Notes under the pieces: generated by a model
What the model was told of the DNA's origin: nothing
What the model saw: the letters and a program-made list of their open reading frames with translations, nothing else
Database searches by the model: none
Translations under genes and position numbers: made by a program
Shown: in pieces, positions 47,105 to 58,720 of the stretch
How the letters are laid out: each line of letters starts with the position of its first letter
How positions within the stretch are numbered: position 1 is the stretch's first letter
Source of the DNA: Lunularia cruciata
Taxonomy: Eukaryota; Streptophyta; Marchantiopsida; Lunulariales; Lunulariaceae
Direction: 5' to 3'
Assembly: GCA_948567375.1 (NCBI GenBank)
Contig: OX419759.1
Location: 51,302,593 to 51,366,592 of the forward strand
Length of the DNA stretch: 64,000 nt

Positions 47105-47118
47105 CCCCACCCTTTAGA

Positions 47119-49394
47119 TGGACCATCTAAGTGCTGTATGAACATATCCTCACCTAGCTCCTTTAAGTTTCACCTTTTCTGCTCTTCGCGTTGTTTACTG
47201 CAGCTTATCTTGACCTCTTGACCTGTGATCTACCTCAGCTAACACCTGAATGCAAATCAGTGCCCTACACTTGCTTCTTGGCAGTCCTATCGTCCTTCGT
47301 TCTTTCTAAAGCCTAGACCTATCAACGCATTCGTGATGAGGCTCTACAAATCCTCATTATCATCCTAGCTCTTTTGCATGCATGCTGCACATGATAGAAC
47401 AGACGGTAATCTAAGCAAATTTAAGATGCGATTCATTTTCCACCAAACGAAGGCGTCGAGGCCTATATCTCATGAGCTGATCAGTTTACTTTTGAAGGGA
47501 ATATGATATGGTCGTCGCAAGACCTCGAGCGGTGAGAGTAATTAGTCTCATTCCATCGACTCGTCGAATGCCAAGTTTACAAGTGCAGAGATTTCAGTTT
47601 GTAACATATCCAACCATCGAAATGCAAGATCTTTTGGCACTTAAAATGGGCATCTTTTGCATCAGATACTTGGTGTCAGACAAGAATTTCAAGACAAGAT
47701 ACCCAAATATAGACGACATTTTGTAGGACCTGTAGTTTCTTCTCCACATCTTGGTTAAGTCGTCCAGATGAGTTTCTTCCGATTCATGTTCCTCTTGCTG
47801 CTATGTTCTGGAAAGCAGCAATACATGATTTGTGCGAATGTTTCAGACGTGCGAACAAGAAGCAGCAAAGTGAGACGATGACCTTCGACGATTTAGACAG
47901 GCATTCAAGCTATAGCCATTGTGTACCATGAGCATCTGACTAATGTTTTAAATCGAGGAGGAAAAGAGTTATTTTCACGTGCAGTATTCAGATCCACTTA
48001 GAGACACTTTTGAAGTTCCGGCATTCGTTCTATTGACAAAACTCAGCGTTCCAGCTTTGATTCTTGTGGTGAGTGATTAGTGATTAGTTCGTCGAGTTGC
48101 ATCCGATGCGCTTTACAGTCCTAATAATTTGATTCTAAACGGAATACGGACCGAATGTGGTCTCGAAGCGATGCAGAGGGTCATCGACGCGTACAAACGA
48201 GCCCGTTCAAGACAGAAGAGATAAGAATATCTGAAACAATCAATCCCGCATAGTCACAAATTGCTAGACGGTAGCATAGAATGGAGCTTAAAGGTGAGTC
48301 TAGGAATTTGTTTGGTGCTGCTTTATTAGTCTTTGCAGGCTACTTTTCAGCCCTAGTTCTGATGGCTTACGATAAGCACAGGAAGTACAAAACAACCTTG
48401 CGGCTCCAATCAGAATGAACAAAGCCTCAGATGAAGAGCACCTAAATGTCGCACTCTAGTAGTTGGGGCCATAAAGAGAGAGAAACTACACGCAGATCTC
48501 GACAAAGACGACTTTTAAACTGCGAACTATAATAATGCAGCAAAACCTAAGAAAGTGAAAATATCTTCCTTGAGCTTGTGATGAAGATCCTCTGTCTCTA
48601 AAAGCATTGGGCGACATTCTCATAAGAAGACGTAAGACATAGGGTTGCAACACATGGTGATAACTTAGAGCGACTAGAAAGGCAGAGGCCCGACGTTCCA
48701 TAACAGTAACAAAAAGTACCTCTTGGGCCTTAACTACCGCGATAGTGCTGGGACTAGATGTATAATACTAAGCATCTCTTTCAACCTGTTTTATATCTTC
48801 TTTCGACGCTCTGATTGGCACACGTTCGAAAACCGAGAAACGTGGCATTCCGCCCGAGTATGTGTCTCTCTGGAAATAAGATTCATCAGATCTTTTCGTT
48901 TGGACTTTACCTGTTCAGTGATTCACTAGCTCCACAATCTTGTTCACTGAAATACCCCAACGTTCAGACTTGTCTTATCGTTTGGTCTTATCTTTCAGCC
49001 ACAACCGTGCTTCTACTTCCACGGCACTTCTGACTCTCCCATTCATACGAGTCAAAGTTGGTTGAATTGACAGAGCTCTAGGTGAGGCAGACTTTGCACT
49101 CATTTCCTCTGGGGTCTTTCGTTATTCATTGAGGATCAGCTGCCAAAATGACCCAATGCACCTATGACGTTGCTATCAATAGCGTCAAGTCTGTATTGTC
49201 CCGTTATGTTGATACAGCTTCCACCTTTGCCATCGTTCTACCTCTTTCAAGTGGCCAATTAGCTTCAAATCGGGAGCTCAAAAGCCAAATCCTCACCCCA
49301 AGCATAAAGTGAAACCTAATCCCCTGGTCCAACAGAAAGAAAAACGAAATAGTGGACAAAAAGTATTCTCCTTCGGCATGACAGTGACCTAGCT
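47119..49394. other. Mixed DNA with small frames only
   Basis: Apart from the small frame at 47508-47726 I see nothing with a motif. No tandem repeat or transposon end was noticed. Confidence 0.35.
47508..47726 (+). CDS. Possible small protein (72 aa), unknown
   Basis: ATG at 47508 to TAG at 47726. The basic N-terminal part (VVARPRAVRVISLIPSTRR) looks like an organelle-targeting peptide: Arg-rich, Ser/Thr-containing and lacking acidic residues. It is followed by QRFQFVTYPTIEMQDLL and an ending YPNIDDIL. This reading is inference from composition. A chance frame is possible. Confidence 0.25.
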   Translation: MVVARPRAVRVISLIPSTRRMPSLQVQRFQFVTYPTIEMQDLLALKMGIFCIRYLVSDKNFKTRYPNIDDIL

Positions 49395-49700
49395 CTAGTG
49401 GCGTTGAACGTTGCCAACCCACAACAGTCGATCCATCGAAGGTCTGCGACGCGTCTGAGAATCTGATATTTTCAAGATATCATTGACACGTCTGTGCTTC
49501 TTTCTTTCAATGTTGGTTTCATCCTTCTGGGCTGGTTCTCGACGATAGACATGATTCACATCGTGGGGCAGATGGCTGAAGTGATTCTGGCCTTCGATGA
49601 TAGACATCGAAGGCCACGCCATGTGGTTCCAGGCCACATCAAATCTGGATAGCAAGAACTTGGACTCCCACTCCCTCCTCATCGTGTCACTGCTCCACAT
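49395..49700 (-). CDS. Possible 101-residue basic protein, unknown
   Basis: ATG at 49700 to TAG. It reads REWESKFLLSRFDVAWNHMA, HDVNHVYRREPAQKDETN and ERKKHRRVNDILKISDSQTR: hydrophilic, Arg/Lys-rich towards the end, and coding-like. The DNA contains the near-repeat ATGTCTATCATCGAAGG / ATGTCTATCGTCGAGA and the perfect hairpin at 49589-49615 inside the frame. It could be part of a domesticated or decayed transposon protein. No family is recognised. Confidence 0.3.
   Translation of the reverse strand: MWSSDTMRREWESKFLLSRFDVAWNHMAWPSMSIIEGQNHFSHLPHDVNHVYRREPAQKDETNIERKKHRRVNDILKISDSQTRRRPSMDRLLWVGNVQRH
49589..49615. other. Perfect 11-bp hairpin
   Basis: GGCCTTCGATG (49589-49599), loop ATAGA, CATCGAAGGCC (49605-49615). 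Confidence 0.8.
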
Positions 49701-49756
49701 TAGTCGTCCGCACTCGGCCACATCGACGCTTCGCGACTTTTATCCCATTGCCTTCC

Positions 49757-49778
49757 GTCGCGGCCGCCAGGCCGCGAC
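49757..49778. other. Perfect 9-bp GC-rich hairpin
   Basis: GTCGCGGCC (49757-49765), loop GCCA, GGCCGCGAC (49770-49778), about 140 bases from the previous hairpin. It is very stable in RNA and could be a terminator-like or structural element. Confidence 0.8.
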
Positions 49779-50826
49779 AAATACTGATCTCTCTCTCTCA
49801 AATAGCGACTGGCTATTAATCTATTCTTCGTTGCTAGAGTAGTACTGTAGTCGTAAGAGGATAATAATAACCTTTTCGGATTCTTTTTTCAGAAAAATAA
49901 GTAAATCTCTTTCTTTCTTTCTTGACTTTTCTACCAGTTTATGTAGTGATCCTTTTTCTTTTTCTAGGAACATTTTGAAATCATTTGAGTGACTCTCGGT
50001 TTTGCAATATCTATGTTGCCACCGTAGTAGTAAAGAATAAACCTTTGCGGTTCCTTAGATTCATACAATCAATTTATTTCTTGCTGCCGTACTTTCCTAC
50101 CAGGTCATAGTGGATTATGTCGTGCTCATTTTTTCATCATTTTTTCATGTGTGATCGTTACTTTCATAATTGATGACCGTCTAAAGTTTTGAATGAGTCA
50201 TTTTTATGACTTTTCTCCTTTGCTGTATCAGCACGAAAGAGCTTGTTTCGTGTTCATATGAGGTGTTCGAGGATATATATATATATCCACAACAAGACAC
50301 AAGACACAAGACCCATCCTTGGAATCTGAATGACATAATGCCTCATAAAGTGAGAATCCCATTTTATATAGATTGTCAAGACCCTATTCATTTACACTCT
50401 TACTGTGAAATATGCAACGTACAATCGTCTTCGAACTAGAAAGTAATATTGAGAAATTTCAAAAGCCTTCCTCGTGATATTCTAGAACTGAGATTGCTAT
50501 GATTCTTCAAGCATCAAAATTGGTCTAAAACGATCTGGAAACTTCGGATCAACATTGAATCTCTCTCCTCCCAGCGAATTTATAGTCAAACAGAAAAATG
50601 AATAAATTCGAGAAGAGCAAAATTTTAAAACAGGCTATTGTCACAACATGAGCTACTCAATGGAACAAAAGGTATAGATTCTTGATTCTCTGCCTACCGC
50701 ATACACTACGGTGAAACGACGGGTATCAAGTCGGGCCGAAGAGTCGGACCCCGGAATTTTGAAATGTTGAAAGTCTGACGCTTACAGTTTTCCGCGGTTG
50801 TTGCTTCAGGAACCAGCCCCCAGGAC

Positions 50827-50913
50827 ACACGTGGCAGGAGAACGAAGAATCTAGATGTCCAGTAATGAGAGACCTAAAGTTGCAGGGCACGAGGGAGACC
50901 CTTTCTTAAATAG
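50827..50913 (+). promoter_or_regulatory. Possible promoter: ABRE/G-box with weak TATA
   Basis: ACACGTGGC (50827-50835) is a textbook abscisic-acid response element (G-box core CACGTG). A weak TATA-like TTAAATAG lies about 70 bases downstream (50906-50913). The DNA from 50700 to 51260 is unusually GC-rich for this half of the window. No recognised gene follows. Confidence 0.3.
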
Positions 50914-51159
50914 ACGACGGTGGGGCAAGTTCCAGGTGATAGAAGTTCCCGAGCAAAACTAACCGGATCTTTGCTCTCAGGCGAATGGGAATACCTCGTC
51001 GGGCGGTCGGGTGGCGATACCCGGTGATGTAATCTCAAACCACCGGTAACACACTCTGCCGAACCCTAAGACGAAACATGGTCCCAGTAGTACTGCATTT
51101 TAATTTAGAACTGAGTTCAAAGTCTCTTTGATCTAGACGCGGTTGAAATATTCAAGACG

Positions 51160-51270
51160 GCCACCGTCGCATTATAACCTGCCCGGCTGCCGGGCCCGGC
51201 TTTCCGGGCGTTTCCGTGGACCGGGGGACGCGAATGCCCGCCATCGCGCCTGCAAGACAGTTGACTGCAA
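51160..51270. other. GC-rich island with short inverted repeats
   Basis: The stretch around 51179-51215 alternates GCCCGG and CCGGGC blocks (CCGGCTGCCGG, GGGCCCGGC, CCGGGCG) and can fold extensively. It does not match any rRNA segment that I recognise. Confidence 0.35.
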
Positions 51271-53380
51271 GGACTCACGGTAAGACAGGCGTACGCAATA
51301 ATACTAGCTTGGCTTCACGTGTCTGCAAGAAAGGATCCACCTCGTAGTAAGTGAAACCGTAGTTTAGGTGGAAGACCGCTAAACCCGCCTTAAATCCTCG
51401 TAAACGGAATTTAAAGCCCAATTTCGTTCCCACGTTACTAGCAAGTCCAAAGGAGTGCATTTCTCTCTCTCTGCTGATAGGATATTGACAATGAGTTTAG
51501 TGGGGACTATAATTTCATTGTTGATTTAGAGTGTGCATAATTGTACTAAAAGCACCGTTTGACTTTCTGGTTGTGGGGTGACTAATGCTTTTTGAGCAGC
51601 AAAAAGATGTGAAAGGAAGAAACCTTTCCCAATCAGGTCAAAAAGTGGCTCTATTAATTGATAGATCCATTGGAAAGCTGAAGCTATATCCAACCGGCCA
51701 ACATGTGAATTAAAAAGAGAGGTCAGTATAATTTTGACTTTCAATATACGAAGTTAACCTTGCACTACATGAGTTAATAGAACTACCATCGTATATAATA
51801 AATAAATAATAATTTGTATGTTTTAATCTAGCGAACAGAACCTTGATGCCAAGCTTCCCTTCAGTTTCTAGATTGTGTAAAAGAACAATTAAAAAATGCA
51901 TATGCATATCAACTATAAATGATAAGGTTAACTGTATATTGTTGATGAGGCCCCTCATTTAGCTTTATGTATGTATACGATAGCTTTAGCTTTATATATG
52001 TATTTAGCTAAATATATGTATACGATACAGGTCATTCAAACAAGAAATTTAGCGTAAGAAAGAGTTCTTGTATATATGTTGAAACATTAAATTATTGTTC
52101 ATTTTAGCTTATCTATAACTTTCATATTATACCTGTACTAAAAGTGTGGTCGGATCTCTCATAACGGGAAATAATTAAGGACAAAGTAATTTTATATCAG
52201 TTCTATACATTTTAGAAGACATAAGGTACCTCGATGATCCTACTTACAAAACGTAATGTTATACCAAGTCAACAGAAATGAAAGCGAGGATCACGATGAA
52301 GACAATGATTTGAGACATTAATTTTGAAGAAGGTAAATCAATGTTATCACATAGCATTTGTTTGAGATATTTATTTGCCTGCACATCTGAACTGTAGAAC
52401 TTCTTTAAAGAAAAAAGAAAAAGCCTCTTCCTACCTATGAAAACACATTTTTTCAAATTTCTGAAAATAATTTCAGCAGAAGAAACTAAGTTGTGAAATA
52501 TTTTAACATACTCATTAGTGCATACATAATTATTGTTAACGTACGATGGATATGGGAGATAAATATGATGCCGTATGAGTTCTATATATCAATTGTAATT
52601 TCTTGTTTATATTTGTGGCTAAACTTAAGTACTAGTATTATTATTTATATTTTATATTCTTTCAGTTCTATTCCAATTGTAACTGCGGTTAATGATGATG
52701 AAAAGAAAAGAAAGAGTTCGTAATACCTCAAAGAAACGAAAGACTAAGTAACGCTTTATTCAATTTCTCTGTTAAAGGCTCTTTTATCTTTAGGATAGTC
52801 AGTTTTACTTTTATGTGGTTCCGGATATTATATTTGATTATTACCTTTTCTGGACATTTTCTAGTAGATAGAAAGTACCTAATTCTAACTTGTCGTTAAT
52901 TACAAGATCTACATATGTCAGTGAGATTCATCATATGCATGTAAACGTGACTGGAAAAGATAAGACGTTTCTTACTAAATCTTATATAATCTTATACAAA
53001 TCCTAAGAAGGATGAACAATGTCCAGAATACATAGTATGTATCCAGCTATTTAACACATTTAGTAAAATAAAATGACACTTATCATTCATTAGTTCTTTG
53101 TAATTTAATTATAGAAGCAATGATACTAATAAGTAGATCAATATGCGCTAGTAATCCATTACACGCTTTATCTATACGAATTTGATCTACAAAGTGTTAA
53201 TATCCAACACTAAGGAGTATTGTACTCTAAAATAATTCTATCCTACTTTGAGTTCAAAGCAATTTGAATCTAAATAATCGTTATTAGTCATTGTGAACAA
53301 AACCACGTACACACGTTGAAACTTAATATATCTCAAAAGTAAGATAACATAGAATGGTTTCACCAATTGACTGAAAAAAT
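51271..53380. other. AT-rich gene-free DNA
   Basis: Only short chance frames. A repeated phrase, 'tagctttatgtatgtatacgata', occurs near 51960 and, in variant form, at 52010. Confidence 0.45.
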
Positions 53381-53550
53381 ATACAAATATTTATAGAATT
53401 ATTAAACTATTAAAGATATTATGCATATATACACTATTTACATAACATACACCGATGTTTATGTCATACAAATATTTATAGAATTATTAAACTATCAAAG
53501 ATATTGTGCATATATACATCATTTACATAACATACATATATGTTTACATT
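53381..53550 (+). repeat. Tandem duplication, 85-bp unit
   Basis: Copies 53381-53465 and 53466-53550 begin ATACAAATATTTATAGAATT and share the 'cataacatacac/at' ending, with a handful of differences. Confidence 0.85.
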
Positions 53551-53639
53551 ATACATTATAGAAGTATAATTCATATAGAATTCATGCATAAATTCTAAAG
53601 CACTATAATAATTAGTTCTATCTCAACTTAAATCATTTT

Positions 53640-53945
53640 CAATTCAATTAGAAATCAATCTTTAATTCAATAATCTGCAAATAATGGGCATTGATTAAAG
53701 TCAAATCACACTCACTCTAGCTAAGAGATTCCAAGTGATGCTCTACAACTTCTATCCACCATATCCAAGAACTCAAAATTCAACATGATAAAAGTGAGCT
53801 TTTTGGAGTTGCACTTTGAAGATATACCCCTCTGTTTGTCCAAGATCTCCAACTCTAACGACACCACTGATAGTGCGAATAATGCAAGTGACAATAGGTC
53901 CCTCAATGTGATCAGTAACTCTAACACAAAATCTGGCCATCACAA
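53640..53945 (-). repeat. LTR-like repeat, inverted and most diverged copy
   Basis: On the minus strand this reads 'agattttgtgtt', 'ggggtatatctt', 'aaagctcactt', 'gagttcttggatatggtgga', 'atctcttagctagagtg' and 'aatcaatgccca', the same order as the two plus-strand copies at 54003 and 54665. It is therefore a third copy in opposite orientation, much more AT-shifted by mutation. Confidence 0.65.
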
Positions 53946-54002
53946 AGAAATCTCTTAGCAACTACTAAAATAACCCTTACCAACAACATTATCACCTACG
54001 TC

Positions 54003-54420
54003 ACGCAATTTGTGGTGTCGCATCTAGATTGCTCGGACACTGGAGTTGTAGTGATAGTAGTTAGAGTTATTTCAGCAGTTCCTCAAAGACTACTTTTTGA
54101 CGGTCAGATTTTGTGTTTGGGGTATTGACTTCACGGTGGGGCCCACCATCACTTTGCACCATTTGCACCGTCAGTGGGACCATTAGGGTTTCAGACCTAG
54201 CTCGAGTCCAGGGGTATACTTTTGAAGTGTGGTTCCAAAGAGCTCACTTATTTGATGTTGAGCCTTCGAGTTCCTGGCTATGGTGGACAGAGGCCGGCGA
54301 GTGTCACCTAGATTCTCTTAGCTAGAGTGGATGTGGCTTGATTGTAATCAATGCCCAGTTGTCGGCAGTTTATAGAGTGACAGATCAAGTACTAATATGA
54401 GTTGAGAGTTGTAAACAATC
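54003..54420 (+). repeat. LTR-like repeat, direct copy 1
   Basis: About 420 bases highly similar to 54665-55110. Shared words include 'gactggagttgtagtgatagtagtt'-type text, CACGGTGGGGCCCACC, 'gttcctggctatggtggaca' and 'caatgcccagttgt'. Frames inside it are not genes. The pair is probably part of the LTR or leader of the gypsy element to the right. Confidence 0.7.
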
Positions 54421-54664
54421 TGATTACATCAGAGAAGTGAAATCAAGGGAAAATTGAATGCATGAACTTTGAGTGTTGGTGCTATCTGCAAGCTCGGTGG
54501 ATCATTGGTAGCTCGATTAAAGTTTAGTTTTTCCTTGGTGTGCAAAAGCTCGTTGCTTGATGGAGATTTGGCAGTAAAGCAAACGGTGTGCGGAAGCACA
54601 GGCCAATTTTTGAGCACAGAAGGAGTAAATTTTGAGTAGTGGTTGTGATTTTGAGCTCAAGAGG

Positions 54665-55110
54665 TGTGTCACGCCATTTGTAGTTCCGCATCTAGCTGCT
54701 TGGACACTGGAGTTCCAGTGATAGTAGTTAGAGTTATTCTAGCAATTTCTCAAGGACTACTTTTCGACAGTCAGATTTGGTGTTCGGGGTACTGACTTCA
54801 CGGTGGGGCCCACCGTCACTTTGCACCATTTGCACCGTCGAGTGTGCAGTCAACAGGACCATTAGGGTTTTAGTGCTAGCTCAAGTCCAGGGGGGTATAG
54901 TTTCAAAGTGAGCTCTAGAGAGCTCACTTCTCTGATGTTGGGCCTTTGAGTTCCTGGCTATGGTGGACAGAGGTCGGCGAGCGTCACCTGGATTCTCTAT
55001 GCTTGAGTGGGTGTGGCTTGACTGTAATCAATGCCCAGTTGTTGGCAGTTTATAGAGTGACAGATCAAGTACTGATCTGAGTTGAGTTGAGTTGAGAGTG
55101 TTAAGCAATC
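54665..55110 (+). repeat. LTR-like repeat, direct copy 2
   Basis: The second direct copy, separated from the first by about 245 bases. It has a 10-base insertion-like difference near 54840 but is otherwise close to copy 1, so the duplication is younger than the inverted copy at 53640. Confidence 0.7.
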
Positions 55111-55649
55111 TGATTATTGTGGCACTTTAGAGTCTATGTATGACTTATGTGTGAGTTGTGCTTCTATAGTGTATGATGTTTACAGCAATGTATATACCCA
55201 CGACAGGTGAAAGCAACACCAATTTGTTGCGAGTTGGGCTCAGAAAGTAAAATTGAAGGTGGAGTTGGGAAGCTATTTTTGTGAATTTGTGATTTGGAAA
55301 AAAATGTGTTTTCAATTTGGCTCAAGTGAAGAGTTAGTGGAGGATTTGGCGGTCAGCCAACTTTAGGGTTTATGTCAAATTTTGGCTGGATTTTACATCA
55401 GGTTTGGAGGAGTCTTGCTGTTTGGCCAGATTTGGAGGAGTTTTGCAAGTTTAGAGGAGTTTTGCCAAATTTTGGAAGAGGTTCGAAGTGGCAAGAAGAA
55501 AGGCCTCAATTGGGCATTTAGAGGCTTCAAGGCATAGGGCTGTGGGCTATGAGAGGCTACGAAGGGTCAGCTTCTTGGCGTGAGGCTAGCTAGTTTAGAG
55601 TAGATCTTGGTCATTGGTTGGCAAAATCTGCCCATCCTGCTAGATTGTG

Positions 55650-55718
55650 CACAACAGGGTTTGACCCTTAGATCTCTTGTTCCTAGACTGGTGCCCTAGC
55701 CAATTGGTCCACCCTCAC
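55650..55718 (-). repeat. tRNA-related segment, second copy
   Basis: The same tRNA-like block as at 136-205. On the minus strand it has GTGAGGGTGGACC, AATTGGCTAGGGC, a 7-base loop flanked by TCT/AGA, and a B-box-like AAGGGTCAAACCCT. It is carried inside the LTR/leader of this family and is not a working tRNA gene. Confidence 0.35.
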
Positions 55719-56339
55719 TTGTTGTCCTAGTGACAGTGCCATTGTTATCTATACACTTGTAGCTTTGGCTAGGAGAGGTAGTTTGATCCCATTCTTGGTG
55801 ATCCTGGTAGCTTAAGACTTAGATACGAACTTCTCTTATGTCAAATGCCAAATGGTGGTAGAGTCAATCCCGTGTTTTTTTTACGATATGGAGGGTTTTC
55901 ATTTTAGATTTCTTGTGATTGGACCCCCTCTATTCTCTACTTCTTGTTTGTGTACCATGTTTGTGTGAGGTGCCTTGACTTTTGAGTGTTGGTACTTTGG
56001 TGTGCTCTCGATAGTGAGGCTGGAGTGATGACTTGCAGACCATGAGAGTGCGTGTTGTGATGGCAAGTTACAGGTTGCCCTTTCTCCTAGTGTAGTTATC
56101 TTGGTTAGAGTTACGTTAGTGGGTGGTGCTTAGTTGATATTGGCACTTGGTGGTGTTGGCACTTGGTGGAGTACTTGCGATTACGACTTGTAGTTGCAGT
56201 TTGTAGTTCCGGTTTGCGGTTGCAATTGCGGTTACTTTGTCACGACGGATTTTTTTGGGGATTCCAGAGGAGTTAGCCCTGTAGTACGTAGTGGGTTTAC
56301 TCAAAATTGCACTTGGTATTAGCCTATATCTCAGGTCCC

Positions 56340-57530
56340 AATGAGGAGGGAGGTTGACTTTGAGTTGGAGTTTGACATAGGAGTTAATTCAATTGAGAGT
56401 GCACTTGGTGTGTCTGACTGTTCTTGTGGGACATGGACAAGATTTATGGGGCCTCCAAAATCCCTAGGCGTTACTCTGGTGAGGTGGGTACCATTGAGTT
56501 GGTTGACTTCATCTAGGAGTTTGATAGTTAAACCCTGGTACCACACCACTTCCTGCAATGGTACCTCCACTTGTAGTAGCACTATCTCCAATTAGTGCAC
56601 CTCTACTAGCTCCACCAACACTACTTGAGCTAGAACTCATAGGTATAGCCGATCTACTCCTGGACATCGAGCCTAAAGTGATAGAGATATAGTTTGGAGA
56701 CCAATACAGTCTCCATAACTCAATCTCCTCCAAATGAGCTTTCCTGAACTCATGGTAGTCTTCCATCGGCGGACCTTCTAGATGTTGAAACAACCCCTTC
56801 CATGCCATGAAGGGTGTAAACAAAGTCGGGTTCCACATATGTTGCAGATCACACCAACAACCCCATAGTGGAGTTCTTCCAATGTTTGAGGTAGAACTAC
56901 TAGGGAGTGCGGATTGACAAGCTGAGGAGCTTGCAAGAGTTCTAGCGGAAGGTTGGAGAGAGCCTACACAAGGCATACACTCGCATGAGGCGGCTAATCA
57001 ATTTCACCCAGGGAGTTATTGAGGCCCAAGAAATCCTGTTTTGGTATTGGATATTGGACAAGGAGTTATGACATAGAGTTAATGATGCTATGTTGTTGTA
57101 GGCTACTTTGCCCATTTTGGCAGTGGTCTTTGGTTTGGCTGTGCGTATTGAGCTCAACATGGTGGAGGAGAGAGTAGTGACATCTGGATTTGGTATTGAG
57201 ACCTCATCCATGGCTGTGACTTCTTCTAGAGTGCAGCAAAGTGCACCATGCTTTGTTGGTTTTTGAGGACAAGGTGGACAACCCAGATCCTATGGAGCGA
57301 TTGGGAGGCCTAGTGGAGTTAGACCCTTACCTTCATTTTTGGGTCAACAGTTGCCAATGAGTAGTGGTGTTGCTTGTTGGACTTTTGGTGGATCTCACCA
57401 TCAGAAAGAGTGTACTCAGGGCAGTGGACCTAATACCTTGAGTGCATCATAGCCAACATAGAGGCAGTGTGAGCATTGCCACAAATTTGGTCATACTAGT
57501 GACCGGTGTTTTGACCTACACCCGGAGTTA
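56340..57530 (+). pseudogene. gag region with zinc knuckle (gypsy fossil)
   Basis: From about 56880 the plus strand encodes gag-like text (KLRSLQEF, YTRMRRL, later ATLPILAVVFGLAVRIEL), followed by a CCHC knuckle CEHCHKFGHTSDRC at 57468-57509 and a Gly/Arg-rich tail. The long minus-strand open frame at 56509-56976 overlaps gag. I see no independent motif in it and treat it as a shadow or an inverted patch. Confidence 0.65.
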
Positions 57531-58339
57531 CGGAGTGGTAGGGCTGCTATGGCAGGTAGTAGAGGAGCTCTAATTCATGGAGGATGAGGTGGTGGTAGAG
57601 GATCTACACCTAGTAGGGGTGCAGTACCTGTCCTTACTTCTGATACAACTATGGCTACTAGGATTGAGTAGTTGGAGCAGAGATTGGCTAGTATGGCTAT
57701 TGCTCAGAGGAGATCATATTCGGGTGCTGAGGCTTCCACCTCATATGCTGGTGATAGAGATGCTTTGGACTTCATGCACGGAGCAGCACAGGTGGATGCA
57801 TTTGTAGCAATGACTAGGAGTGCAGTACGTGCTCCAGAGCCTAGAGGATCATCAGTGGAGTTGGACCCACAAAGAGGAGAGGTTGGGAGACAGGTCAGAC
57901 TTCCTTAGTCTTTCACACTATATGAGGCATTGTAGATGACATCCATGGCTCCTAGATGTCCCAGTGCAGGTGTGGTAGGTGTTGATGGAGTGCATGATGG
58001 ACTACTTGCTAGTCAACCACCTACTACTACACAGACTGAGTCTAGCATGATGTTGGGGGCGGCTCAGCTGATTATGCGGCATCATTTGTTTTTGGCCAGT
58101 GACATGTTTACAATTTGGAGTTGACCCAACCCCAATGTTTTGATTGGCTGCCATGCTGTGTGAGAGTAGGGATGATGCCGTTCCTACTACTAGAGTAGAG
58201 GTGGTTGATAGTGGAGCTAACTTGGTTGAGGAGCATGGGATCCGTTCAGTGACCAGTGGTTTATGGCAGACAACAATGGCTAGACTGGAGGAGTTCCCAG
58301 CTAGACCGGCCTTTGAGAGAGCGTAGTTCACCCATGGTG

Positions 58340-58720
58340 TTGTCCTATTGGATAACCAAAGGGGGATTTTCCATTTGGTGGGACCTTTGGGGAAGGTCTA
58401 TACACCACAGAGAGTCTTGTTAGACTCTGGTGCATAGCCCCTTATGTTGGGGAAGGCTGCAGTTGTTGGTCTGGAGTTACAAAAGACCAATGTGGAGAGG
58501 TGTCCATTTCAGATCCAGACATTGCTAGGTGGTGGTTTGACACAGTACATCATACATGGAGAGCTTGTTGTCTAGGTTCAGCTGGTCATCCAATTGATAG
58601 CTCGGTGGTGAGAGCGCAGGCTATTGCAACATTAGTTGAGTCATATGATGTGCTAGTTGGGGGAGCAATGTTGTACCCCATGGGTTTCAGCATTGACTAT
58701 TGGGAAGAGACAACCTCCTA
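58340..58720 (+). pseudogene. Aspartic protease region (gypsy fossil)
   Basis: LLDSGA at about 58418-58434 is the active-site motif of retroviral-type proteases, followed by a PLMLGK-like beta strand. It is at the expected place between gag and RT. Confidence 0.6.

Noticed and set aside
51160-51270. GC-rich island as an rRNA fragment
   Set aside because: The CCGGGC/GCCCGG alternation does not match any conserved rRNA segment that I know.
56509-56976. 155-codon minus-strand frame opposite gag
   Set aside because: It overlaps plus-strand gag text and has Ser-runs and no independent motif. It is treated as a shadow or an inverted patch of the fossil element.
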